Assembly: GCF_031769195.1 (NCBI RefSeq)
Contig: NZ_JAVHNP010000001.1
Span: 558,001-622,000, forward strand
Length of the DNA: 64,000 nucleotides
Origin: Vreelandella sp031769195
GTDB taxonomy: Bacteria > Pseudomonadota > Gammaproteobacteria > Pseudomonadales > Halomonadaceae
Reading direction: 5' to 3'
The notes under the pieces were generated by a model. The model did no database searches. It saw nothing but the letters and a program-made list of their open reading frames with translations, and was not told where the DNA came from. Within the stretch, counting starts at the first letter, position 1. Each line of letters starts with the position of its first letter. Below, in pieces: positions 52,804-61,700 of the stretch. The position numbers and the translations under genes are program-made.

Positions 52804-52973
52804 AAAAAAAGGCGGCCCGTAGGCCGCCCGCTCCAAGCACTTCCTCTGACCACTCCCTGTGTCAACCTCCTAAGGTGACGTCCTTGCCAGGGCTCACATC
52901 ACTGTGTCACCCGGCGCACCTACCTGCATCCCGTTGCATCCTGCCTGAAGCATCCTTGCCTCCCCTTGTCCTT
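52804..52973 (-). ncRNA. Probable CsrA/RsmA-sequestering small RNA (RsmZ/CsrB-like)
   Basis: A roughly 170-nt minus-strand transcript unit in an otherwise gene-free gap. It holds ten GGA motifs (ten TCC on the plus strand between 52830 and 52971). Several fall in apparent hairpin loops: ACC-TTAGGA-GGT (complement of 52865-52876) and TGCA-ACGGGA-TGCA (complement of 52925-52938). A strong rho-independent terminator closes it (stem GGCGGCC/GGCCGCC at 52811-52828, then T7). A promoter is visible upstream and a GacA-type palindrome further up. It adjoins fdxA, as rsmZ does in Pseudomonas. The ends are estimated, and the name is by structure and synteny, not alignment. Confidence 0.8.
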
Positions 52974-52978
52974 TATGC

Positions 52979-53006
52979 ATTGTGGCAGAACAGCGTGAGT
53001 TCTCAA
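52979..53006 (-). promoter_or_regulatory. Promoter of the small RNA
   Basis: Minus-strand TTGAGA (complement of 53001-53006), CACAAT about 16 bp later (complement of 52979-52984), placing the start near 52973. Both hexamers are imperfect, as expected for an activator-dependent promoter. Confidence 0.45.
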
Positions 53007-53024
53007 GCTGACCCAAAACGCAAA

Positions 53025-53047
53025 AGGCGAGCCTAAGCGGCTCGCCT
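53025..53047 (-). terminator. eno terminator
   Basis: 9-bp stem AGGCGAGCC / GGCTCGCCT with a 5-nt loop, followed on the minus strand by TTTTGCGTTTT. It separates eno transcription from the small RNA gene. Confidence 0.75.
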
Positions 53048-53144
53048 CTTCTTCACTAAAATATTCAATATCAACCACTTAAATTAAGATTAGTGAAAAA
53101 TTTCGCTTTTTCTTACACGTTTCCGAGCGAATGTCGTCGGCATT

Positions 53145-53162
53145 TGTAAGAGATCTCTTACA
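53145..53162. promoter_or_regulatory. GacA-type upstream activating sequence, perfect palindrome
   Basis: TGTAAGAGATCTCTTACA exactly matches the GacA/UvrY consensus TGTAAG-N6-CTTACA and is a perfect 18-bp palindrome. It lies about 170 bp upstream of the predicted small RNA start, comparable to the site in front of Pseudomonas rsm genes. Confidence 0.8.
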
Positions 53163-53166
53163 AATT

Positions 53167-53184
53167 TTTGAGAGATCTCTTACA
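53167..53184. promoter_or_regulatory. Second, degenerate GacA-type site
   Basis: TTTGAGAGATCTCTTACA differs from the perfect box at two positions in the left arm. It begins 22 bp after it, i.e. on the same DNA face, which suggests cooperative binding or a decayed duplicate. Confidence 0.55.
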
Positions 53185-53205
53185 CGCGGAGGTTATTTTC
53201 TCCGC

Positions 53206-54495
53206 TTACTGACCTTTAATCGCTTTCAAACCTGGGTAAGTTACATCACCCAGCTCTGCTTCAATCACCAGCAGGCGGTTATACTTCGCCACACGGTCAG
53301 AGCGGCACAGTGAACCGGTTTTAATTTGGCCTGCACAGGTGCCTACCGCCAGATCGGCAATAGTGGTGTCTTCTGTTTCACCGCTGCGGTGAGAGATGAC
53401 CGCTGTAAAGCCTGCGTCCTGAGCCATCTTGATGGCATCCAGCGTTTCCGACAGCGAGCCAATCTGGTTGAACTTGATCAGAATGGAGTTACCAATTTGC
53501 TCGTCGATACCACGCTTAAGGATCTTGGTATTGGTAACGAACAGGTCATCGCCCACTAGCTGTACTTTATCGCCCAGCTTATCGGTTAGCGCTTTCCAGC
53601 CTGCCCAGTCGGACTCATCCATGCCGTCTTCAATCGAGACGATGGGGTAGTCAGCACACAGGCCAGCTAGGTAGTCGGTGAAGCCTGCGGCATCAAAGCT
53701 TTTGCCTTCACCCGAGAGGTTGTACTGACCATCTTTGTAGAATTCAGAAGACGCGCAATCCAGCGCTAGCGTTACATCGCTGCCTAAGGTGTAGCCCGCA
53801 TCGGCAACAGCTTGCTTGATCACCGCCAGCGCATCCGCATTCGATGCCAGGTTGGGGGCAAAACCGCCTTCATCCCCTACAGAGGTAGAGAGGCCTTTCG
53901 CAGACAGCACCTTTTTCAGCGCGTGGAAAATTTCCGCGCCCATCCGCAGGCCTTCGCGGAAGTTAGCGGCGCCCACCGGCTGCACCATGAACTCTTGGAT
54001 ATCAACGTTATTATCCGCATGCTCGCCGCCGTTAATGATGTTCATCATCGGTACCGGCATGCTGTACTGGCCCGGCTGACCGTAAAGCTCTGCAATGTGG
54101 GCATACAGCGGCACACCTTTGGCGTTCGCTGCCGCTTTAGCTGCCGCCAGCGATACGGCCAAAATAGCGTTGGCTCCCAGGTTGGCTTTGTTGTCGGTGC
54201 CATCCAGCGCCAGCATCGCGTTATCTAAACCGCGCTGGTCACGCGCATCCATTCCCAACAACGCGTCACGGATCTTGCCATTCACGGCCTCAACGGCTTT
54301 CAAAACGCCTTTGCCGAGGTAACGTGCTTTGTCGCCATCGCGCAGCTCAAGCGCCTCGCGGGAGCCTGTAGAAGCACCACTCGGTGCGCAGGCTTCACCT
54401 ACGGCACCGCTCTCTAAACGCACGCTCGCCTGAACGGTCGGGTTGCCGCGCGAATCGAGCACTTCCAGCGCACTGATTTCAACAATTTTGGTCAT
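53206..54495 (-). CDS. eno: Enolase
   Basis: Converts 2-phosphoglycerate to phosphoenolpyruvate; also a degradosome component in related bacteria. It has 429 residues. It starts MTKIVEISALEVLDSRGNPT, with the catalytic GDEGGFAPNL near 206, metal ligands in DCASSEF and SIEDGMDESD, and the signature SHRSGETEDTTIADLAVG near 370. It is third gene of pyrG-kdsA-eno; ftsB, which follows eno in many relatives, is absent here. Confidence 0.98.
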   Translation of the reverse strand: MTKIVEISALEVLDSRGNPTVQASVRLESGAVGEACAPSGASTGSREALELRDGDKARYLGKGVLKAVEAVNGKIRDALLGMDARDQRGLDNAMLALDGTDNKANLGANAILAVSLAAAKAAANAKGVPLYAHIAELYGQPGQYSMPVPMMNIINGGEHADNNVDIQEFMVQPVGAANFREGLRMGAEIFHALKKVLSAKGLSTSVGDEGGFAPNLASNADALAVIKQAVADAGYTLGSDVTLALDCASSEFYKDGQYNLSGEGKSFDAAGFTDYLAGLCADYPIVSIEDGMDESDWAGWKALTDKLGDKVQLVGDDLFVTNTKILKRGIDEQIGNSILIKFNQIGSLSETLDAIKMAQDAGFTAVISHRSGETEDTTIADLAVGTCAGQIKTGSLCRSDRVAKYNRLLVIEAELGDVTYPGLKAIKGQ

Positions 54496-54563
54496 GACAG
54501 AGTCCTTTGGTTGTCGGTCTAATAGATGATAGGCCCAATGGTTACGACGTTTTGGCAGCGCAA

Positions 54564-55427
54564 TTAACGGATGGTTAAGGGGTCAAATCCTTTTACCAGC
54601 GTATCCAACTGCGACAGCTGTGTTAAGAATGGCTCTAACTGGTCTAGCGGTAGCGCACAGGGGCCATCGCATTTCGCGTTATCCGGGTCGGGGTGAGCTT
54701 CTAAAAACAGCCCCGCCAAACCTACCGCTACTCCGGCACGCGCAAGCTCTGCCACCTGGGCACGACGACCATCTGCGCTATCTGCACGCCCGCCGGGGCG
54801 CTGCAGCGCATGGGTAACATCGAAGAACACCGGATAGCCCGTCTGCTTCATATCACCCAAGCCAAGCATATCCACCACTAGGTTGTTATACCCAAAGCTG
54901 GTGCCTCGTTCGCACAGCATCAGGCGGTCGTTACCGGCTTCCTGAAACTTGCTGAGGATATGGCGCATTTCGTGGGGCGCAAGAAACTGGGGCTTTTTGA
55001 TATTAATAGCCGCGCCTGTTTTTGCCATCGCCATGACCAGATCGGTTTGGCGGGCTAAAAACGCCGGTAGTTGGATAATATCGGCTACCTCTGCAGCGGG
55101 CTCAGCCTGCCAGGGTTCGTGCACGTCCGTAATGATCGGCACGTTGTAGCGGGCTTTAATATCGGCCAGGATTTGCAGGCCTTTCTCCAACCCTGGGCCG
55201 CGGTAGGAGTGAATCGAGCTGCGATTCGCTTTGTCGAAGCTGGCCTTAAAGACATAAGGCATACCCAGCTTTTGCGTCACATTCACGTAGGCTTGTGCCA
55301 CTTCGTCAGCTAGCTCCGCCGACTCCAGCACGTTCATGCCGCCCAATAACATGAGCGGCAAAGAATTGCCGGCGGTTAAGCCGGCAACGTTAATGTGATG
55401 CTCTGGGAATTGAGACTGAGAAGACAT
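54564..55427 (-). CDS. kdsA: 3-deoxy-D-manno-octulosonate 8-phosphate synthase
   Basis: Condenses arabinose 5-phosphate with PEP for LPS inner-core KDO. It has 287 residues. The motifs FKASFDKANRSSIHSYRGPG near 62-81, DVHEPWQ and ERGTSFGYNNLVVDM identify the DAHP/KDO8P family. It lacks the Cys of the metal-dependent class. The ATG at 55427 is chosen by homology, preceded by a GGGGGA tract. It sits 10 bp after pyrG, consistent with one transcript; PEP from eno feeds it. Confidence 0.97.
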   Translation of the reverse strand: MSSQSQFPEHHINVAGLTAGNSLPLMLLGGMNVLESAELADEVAQAYVNVTQKLGMPYVFKASFDKANRSSIHSYRGPGLEKGLQILADIKARYNVPIITDVHEPWQAEPAAEVADIIQLPAFLARQTDLVMAMAKTGAAINIKKPQFLAPHEMRHILSKFQEAGNDRLMLCERGTSFGYNNLVVDMLGLGDMKQTGYPVFFDVTHALQRPGGRADSADGRRAQVAELARAGVAVGLAGLFLEAHPDPDNAKCDGPCALPLDQLEPFLTQLSQLDTLVKGFDPLTIR

Positions 55428-55437
55428 GCTTCCCCCT

Positions 55438-57093
55438 TTATTCCTGAGGTGCGGCGTGTGCACGGGTGCGTGCGGCTTTATGCTCAAACGCTGCGTTCAC
55501 AAAGCCTGAGAATAGCGGGTGTCCATCGCGGGGCGTGGAAGTAAATTCCGGATGGAACTGGCATGCCACGTACCAAGGATGGTCGGCAAGCTCGACCACT
55601 TCAACCAAAGATTGGTCAACGCTCTTACCTGAAATCACCAAGCCAGCGGCTTCCAGCTCATCAATAAACTGGTTATTAACTTCAAAGCGGTGACGGTGAC
55701 GCTCAACGATTTCGTCAGCGCCATAGGCTTCGCGTGCCTTGCTGCCTGATGCCAGGTGGCACACTTGGCCGCCCAGACGCATCGTGCCGCCCAAATCGGA
55801 GGCCGCATCGCGCAGCTCAATTTTGCCTTCGGCGTTGATCCACTCGGTGATCAAGCCCACCACCGGGTGCTTGGTGTCGTGAGTAAACTCGGTGGAGTTA
55901 GCGTCTTTCCAGCCAGCCACGTTGCGAGCAAACTCGATCACCGCGACCTGCATGCCTAAACAAATGCCCAGGTAGGGAATGTTGTTTTCACGCGCAAACT
56001 GGGCAGTCAGAATCTTGCCTTCGACGCCGCGCTCGCCAAAACCGCCAGGTACCAGAATCGCATCTTTACCGGCTAAGCGCTCAGTGCCGTGGCGCTCGAT
56101 GTCTTCAGAATCGATATAATCCACGTTGACCTTAATACGGCCTTGAATGCCCGCATGGATCAGCGCTTCGTTCAGCGATTTATAAGCATCCAGCAGCTCC
56201 ATGTACTTGCCCACCATGGCGATACTGACCGACTTCAGCGGGTTCAGCTTGGCGTCCAGTACTTTCACCCACTCAGAAAGATCCGCAGGTGCAGCTTCTA
56301 AGCGCAGCTTGTCACAGACGATATCGTCCAGCCCGTGCTCGTGGAGCATCAGCGGAATGCGGTAGATGGTGTCGGCATCTTGAAGCGGCACAACGGCCCG
56401 CTCTTCCACGTTGGTGAACAAGGCAATCTTACGACGCTCGCTCTCCTCAAGCTCCACTTCGCTACGGCAAATCAAAATATCCGGCTGGATACCGATAGAG
56501 CGTAGCTCTTTAACGCTGTGCTGGGTCGGCTTGGTTTTGGTTTCGCCTGCGGTCTTGATGTATGGCACCAGCGTGAGGTGCATATACAGGGCGCGACTGG
56601 CCCCCAGCTCGCTGCGGATTTGGCGGATAGATTCCAAAAACGGCAGCGATTCGATATCACCCACCGTGCCACCAATTTCTACCAGCGCCACGTCAAAGCC
56701 TTCACCGCCGGCATAGACGCGCTGCTTGATTTCATCGGTAATGTGCGGAATCACCTGCACCGTGCCACCCAGATAGTCGCCACGGCGCTCTTTGCGCAGT
56801 ACGTGCTCGTACACGCGCCCCGTGGTGAAGTTGTTGCGCTGGGTCATTTTGGTACGAATAAAGCGCTCGTAGTGACCTAAGTCCAAGTCCGTCTCGGCGC
56901 CATCCTCGGTGACGAACACCTCGCCGTGCTGGAAAGGACTCATGGTGCCCGGGTCCACGTTGATGTACGGGTCGAGCTTGAGCATGGTGACCTTAAGGCC
57001 GCGGGCCTCGAGAATCGCCGCCAGCGAGGCCGACGCGATGCCCTTGCCAAGAGAGGACACAACGCCGCCGGTCACGAAGATATATCGTGTCAT
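55438..57093 (-). CDS. pyrG: CTP synthase
   Basis: ATP-dependent amination of UTP to CTP with glutamine. It has 551 residues. The synthetase domain begins MTRYIFVTGGVVSSLGKGIA, with SPFQHGEVFVTEDGAETDLD near 53-72. The class I glutamine amidotransferase domain (about 295-540) has the nucleophile in GICLGMQ and the His-Glu pair in QFHPEFTS. First gene of pyrG-kdsA-eno. Confidence 0.98.
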   Translation of the reverse strand: MTRYIFVTGGVVSSLGKGIASASLAAILEARGLKVTMLKLDPYINVDPGTMSPFQHGEVFVTEDGAETDLDLGHYERFIRTKMTQRNNFTTGRVYEHVLRKERRGDYLGGTVQVIPHITDEIKQRVYAGGEGFDVALVEIGGTVGDIESLPFLESIRQIRSELGASRALYMHLTLVPYIKTAGETKTKPTQHSVKELRSIGIQPDILICRSEVELEESERRKIALFTNVEERAVVPLQDADTIYRIPLMLHEHGLDDIVCDKLRLEAAPADLSEWVKVLDAKLNPLKSVSIAMVGKYMELLDAYKSLNEALIHAGIQGRIKVNVDYIDSEDIERHGTERLAGKDAILVPGGFGERGVEGKILTAQFARENNIPYLGICLGMQVAVIEFARNVAGWKDANSTEFTHDTKHPVVGLITEWINAEGKIELRDAASDLGGTMRLGGQVCHLASGSKAREAYGADEIVERHRHRFEVNNQFIDELEAAGLVISGKSVDQSLVEVVELADHPWYVACQFHPEFTSTPRDGHPLFSGFVNAAFEHKAARTRAHAAPQE

Positions 57094-57202
57094 GGAAAAC
57101 CTGTCGAAACGTGATCAAAAGGCGTAACAGAAAGCCACACCAGGATGGGACGACAGAATAGCAGAAGACGCCTTGCGGCTCAATTTGAACTGAAACAGCG
57201 AC

Positions 57203-57302
57203 AGCTCTCGGCCGCGAGCTAAAGCTGCCTCCCACTCTAGCCACTGGCTACACATAAGCAGTGGGAGGCCGATTTATCGGGCGAAGGGGGCCGCAGCCCC
57301 CC
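57203..57302. repeat. REPIN-like pair of inverted REP elements
   Basis: Two inverted units share the head AGTGGGAGGC, one on the minus strand (starting 57236, leftward) and one on the plus strand (starting 57260). Behind each head lies a mini-hairpin with a TTTA loop: AGC-TTTA-GCT in one and CGA-TTTA-TCG in the other, i.e. compensatory changes preserving the stem. The GTGGGAG head resembles REP elements of Pseudomonas. The 9-bp heads can pair to form one long hairpin between gltD and pyrG. Confidence 0.65.
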
Positions 57303-57327
57303 CCTTACCAGACACCTCTTTACACGC

Positions 57328-58746
57328 TTAAACGCCCAGGTAGTCCAGAATGCCTTCGGCGGCCTGGCGACCTTCATAAATAGCGGTGACCACGAGATCA
57401 GAGCCACGCACCATATCGCCACCGGCAAAGATTTTTTCGTTGCTGGTTTGGAAGGCGTACTGGCCATGCTCAGGGGCTTTGACCAGATCCCATTCGTTGA
57501 CATCGATATTGGCGCTATCGAACCACGGAGCGGGGCTGGCCTGAAAACCGAAAGCCACAACCACCGCATCAGCGGCAATTATTTCTTCAGAACCGGGCAC
57601 CACCTCAGGACGGCGACGGCCATTCTCGTCTGGCTCACCGAGGCGAGTACGTACCACCTTAACGCCTTCCACTTTCTCTTCACCGACCACCGCGACGGGC
57701 TGACGGTTAAACAGGAACTCAACGCCCTCTTCCCGTGCGTTGACCACCTCACGGCGCGAACCCGGCATATTCTCTTCATCACGGCGGTACGCGCAGGTGA
57801 CGCTAGCGGCACGCTGACGAATGGAGGTGCGGTTACAGTCCATGGCCGTATCACCACCGCCCAGCACAACGACGCGCTTGCCTTCCATTGAGATGAAGTC
57901 GTTAGGGTCTTTTTCAAAGCCCAGACGGCGATTGACGTTGGCAATCAGGAAATCCAGCGCTTTGTACACGCCGGGCAGGTCTTCTCCTGGGAAGCCACCC
58001 TGCATGTACTTATAGGTGCCCATCCCCAGGAACACCGCATCGTACTCCTGCAGAAGCGTCTCGAATTCAATGTCGGTGCCGATTTCAGTATTCAGACGGA
58101 ACTCGATGCCCATCTCTTCGAATACCGCGCGGCGACGCTCCATCACGTTCTTTTCCAGCTTGAACTCTGGAATACCAAAGGTCAGCAGGCCGCCAATTTC
58201 CGGGTACTTATCAAACACCACCGGCTTGACGCCGTTGCGTGCCAAAATGTCAGCACAGCCAAGGCCCGCCGGGCCCGCACCGACAATCGCGACCTTTTTA
58301 TCTGTCCACACTACCTTGGACATATCCGGACGCCAGCCCATGGCAAACGCAGTATCCGTAATGTACTTCTCTACCGAACCAATGGTCACCGCGCCGAAGC
58401 CGTCGTTGAGGGTGCAATCGCCTTCACACAAACGGTCTTGCGGGCACACGCGGCCACACACTTCCGGCAGCGAGTTGGTTTTATGGGACAGCTCGGCGGC
58501 TTCAATAATGTTGCCTTCCACCACCAGCTGCAGCCAGTTGGGAATGTAGTTATGTACCGGGCACTTCCACTCGCAGTAGGGGTTACCACAGTGCAGGCAG
58601 CGGTGCGCTTGGCTCGCGGCATCGGTCGGCTTAAAGGGCTCGTAAATCTCTGCGAACTCTTTTGCACGGGTATGTGCCTGCTTTTTCTGTGGGTCTTTAC
58701 GACCCACGTCGACAAACTGAAAATCGTTGTTCAAACGGTTGGCCAT
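57328..58746 (-). CDS. gltD: Glutamate synthase (NADPH), small subunit
   Basis: A 472-residue FAD flavoprotein that takes electrons from NADPH to the large subunit. N-terminal Fe-S ligands are in CLHCGNPYCEWKCPVHNYIP near 48-67, the FAD motif VAIVGAGPAGLGCAD near 147-161, and the NADPH motif VVVLGGGDTAMDCNRT near 286-301. It lies 33 bp after gltB in the gltBD operon. Confidence 0.97.
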   Translation of the reverse strand: MANRLNNDFQFVDVGRKDPQKKQAHTRAKEFAEIYEPFKPTDAASQAHRCLHCGNPYCEWKCPVHNYIPNWLQLVVEGNIIEAAELSHKTNSLPEVCGRVCPQDRLCEGDCTLNDGFGAVTIGSVEKYITDTAFAMGWRPDMSKVVWTDKKVAIVGAGPAGLGCADILARNGVKPVVFDKYPEIGGLLTFGIPEFKLEKNVMERRRAVFEEMGIEFRLNTEIGTDIEFETLLQEYDAVFLGMGTYKYMQGGFPGEDLPGVYKALDFLIANVNRRLGFEKDPNDFISMEGKRVVVLGGGDTAMDCNRTSIRQRAASVTCAYRRDEENMPGSRREVVNAREEGVEFLFNRQPVAVVGEEKVEGVKVVRTRLGEPDENGRRRPEVVPGSEEIIAADAVVVAFGFQASPAPWFDSANIDVNEWDLVKAPEHGQYAFQTSNEKIFAGGDMVRGSDLVVTAIYEGRQAAEGILDYLGV

Positions 58747-58779
58747 GATCTCTCTCCTCGAAGCGTAGGGCGCTGACGG

Positions 58780-61700
58780 TTATTGCGGCTGACGCCGAGA
58801 CTGATCCAGCAGACTGCCAAGGCTTGCCGCCTTTGGCTTCACTAGCCAGAAGTGGCGCGCGTAGTCGCTGAAGTCTTCCAGAATCGCCGCGCCGCGCGCG
58901 GAACCCGTCGCGGCCACGTAGGCCTCGATCATTTCGCGCAGGTGTCGACGGTAGGCTTCCATCGCTTCGGTATTGACTCGGTGGATTTCGACCAGCTCGT
59001 GGTTGTACTTGTCCACAAAGCTGCGATCTTCATCCAGCACATAGGCAAAACCGCCGGTCATGCCCGCACCAAAGTTAACGCCAGTGTCACCCAGTACGCA
59101 GACCAAACCACCGGTCATGTACTCACAGCAGTGGTCGCCAGCACCTTCGATCACGGCGGTCGCACCGGAGTTACGCACGGCAAAGCGCTCGCCCGCAGTA
59201 CCGGCAGCAAACAGCGTGCCGCCCGTTGCCCCATAGAGGCAGGTGTTACCAATAATGGCCGTTTTGTGGCTCTCAAACTGGCTGACTTTTGGTGGCACAA
59301 TCACAATGCTGCCACCGTTCATGCCTTTACCGACGTAGTCGTTGGCATCGCCTTCCAGGTACAGATTCAGGCCACGTGCGTTCCACACCCCAAAGCTTTG
59401 GCCTGCGACACCGGTAAAGCGTGCGGTGACCGGCGCGGCTTCCAGGCCATCTTCACCGTAACGCTTGGCAATCGCCCCGGAGGTGAGCGCCCCGACGCTG
59501 CGGTCGCAGTTGGTGATCGTGAAGTCGAAGGTGCCACCCGACTGAGTCTCGATCGCCTCTTTCAGCGCGGCCAGCACTTCCTGGTTTTTAGCACCCGGAT
59601 CATGGGGCACGTTGCGGCTCACTTCACAGAACTGCGGCGCATCTTTGGGCACAAAATCGTTGGCCAGCAGCGGCGTTAAGTCCAGCTTACGCTGTGACGC
59701 CGTGCTGCCTTCCACCACTTCTAACAGATCGGTGCGACCAATCAGATCAGTGAGTTTGCGAACGCCCAGCATGGCCATCAGCTCGCGTACTTCTTCAGCA
59801 ATAAAGCGGAAGTAGTTTTTGACCATATCCACGGTGCCGCGGAAGTGCTCACCGCGTAGGAAGTCGTCCTGCGTGGCAACACCGGTGGCGCAGTTATTCA
59901 GGTGACAAATACGCAGGTACTTACAGCCCAACGCCACCATCGGCGCGGTGCCAAAGCCAAAACTTTCTGCACCCAAAATTGCGGCCTTGATCACATCCAA
60001 GCCGGTCTTCAGGCCGCCATCGGTCTGCAGGCGAATTTTGTCCCGCAGGCCGTTAATACGCAGCGCCTGATGCACCTCGGGCAGACCCAGCTCCCAAGGG
60101 GAACCGGCGTGCTTAATGGAGGTTAATGGGCTGGCCGCCGTGCCGCCGTCGTAGCCAGAAACGGTGATTAAATCCGCATAGGCTTTGGCAACACCGGTTG
60201 CAATAGTGCCGATCCCTGGCTCGGAGACTAGTTTTACCGAGACCTGGGCTTCTGGGTTGACCTGCTTAAGGTCAAAAATCAGCTGGGCCAAGTCTTCGAT
60301 CGAGTAAATATCGTGGTGCGGCGGCGGTGAAATCAGCGTCACGCCGGGCACGGAATAGCGCAAGCGAGCAATCAGCTGGTTGACCTTACCGCCAGGCAGC
60401 TGACCGCCTTCACCCGGTTTCGCGCCCTGGGCCACTTTAATCTGCAGTACTTCAGCATTCACCAAGTAAGCCGGGGTCACGCCAAAACGGCCAGAGGCGA
60501 TCTGCTTAATCTTGGAGCTACGAATGGTGCCGTAGCGGGCCGGGTCTTCGCCGCCTTCGCCGGAGTTAGAGCGGCCACCCGCTTCGTTCATGGCCTGTGC
60601 CAGCGCTTCATGAGCCTCAGGCGACAGCGCGCCCAGCGACATGCCTGCGCTATCAAAGCGCGGTATCAACGCTTCAATGGGCTCCACTTCGTCTAGTGCA
60701 ATCGGTGTTTCTGCAGGTTTGAGCTTCAGCAGGTCGCGAATCGTGGCCACCGGGCGCTCGTTCACCAACTGGGCAAACTTCTTCCACTGGGCGTAGCTGC
60801 CTTCTTGAACCGCTGCCTGCAGCGACTTCACCACATCCGGGTTGTAAGCGTGGTACTCATGACCGTGCACGTACTTAAGCATGCCGCCTTGAGAGATCCC
60901 TTTGCGGGGGATCCAGGCGTCTTTGGCCAGCAGCTCTTGCTGCAGCTGCAACTCGGCAAAGCCCGTGCCCTGAATACGCGATGCCATGCCCACAAAGCAG
61001 GTGTCCATGATTTCATCAGACAGGCCAACCGCCTCAAACAGCATGGAGCCACGGTAGGAGGCCAGCGTCGAGATGCCCATTTTAGAAAGAATCTTGAACA
61101 GCCCTTTCTGCAGGCCCTTACGGTAGTTCTCACGGGCGTCTGCCGGATTGCCGGTCAGCTCGCCAGTGCGGTGCATATCGGCCATAACCTGATACGCCAA
61201 CCACGGATAGACTGCCGTCGCACCTACGCCGAACAGCACGGCCATCTGGTGGGCATCACGGGCGTAGCCCGTTTCCACCACGATGTTGGCATTCGGGCGC
61301 AGCGCCAAACGTCCAAGGTGAGAGTGAACGGCGCCCACAGCCAGCGCTGCCTGAATGGGCAACTGCCCTTTTGGCAGGTCAGCATCGCTGAGCACCAAAA
61401 TCACTTTGCCTGCTTTCACCTGCGCTTCGGCTTCTTGGCACAGCGCGGTAATCGCCTGCTGCAAGCTGGTCTGCTCTGGGTCATAGCCCAGCGGCAGCAT
61501 GTGGCTAGCAAAGGCCGGATCATCCTGGCTCACCAGCGCGGTAAATTTACGCGGTGACAGCACTGGAGTGGTAAGAATCAAGCGGTGAGCGTGCTCAGGC
61601 GTGGCCTTGAAGACGTTCAGCTCCGCACCACAGCAGGTTTCCAACGACATTACGATCGCTTCGCGCAGCGGATCGATCGGTGGGTTGGTGACCTGGGCAA

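Noticed and set aside
52317..52865. 182-codon minus-strand frame across fdxA and its terminator
   Set aside because: Antisense to a conserved ferredoxin and running through two terminators; better explained by the small RNA gene and shadows.
57286..57303. GGGGGC-CGCA-GCCCCC hairpin as gltD terminator
   Set aside because: No T-run follows on the minus strand and it is part of the REP-like unit; it may impede transcription but is not a standard terminator.
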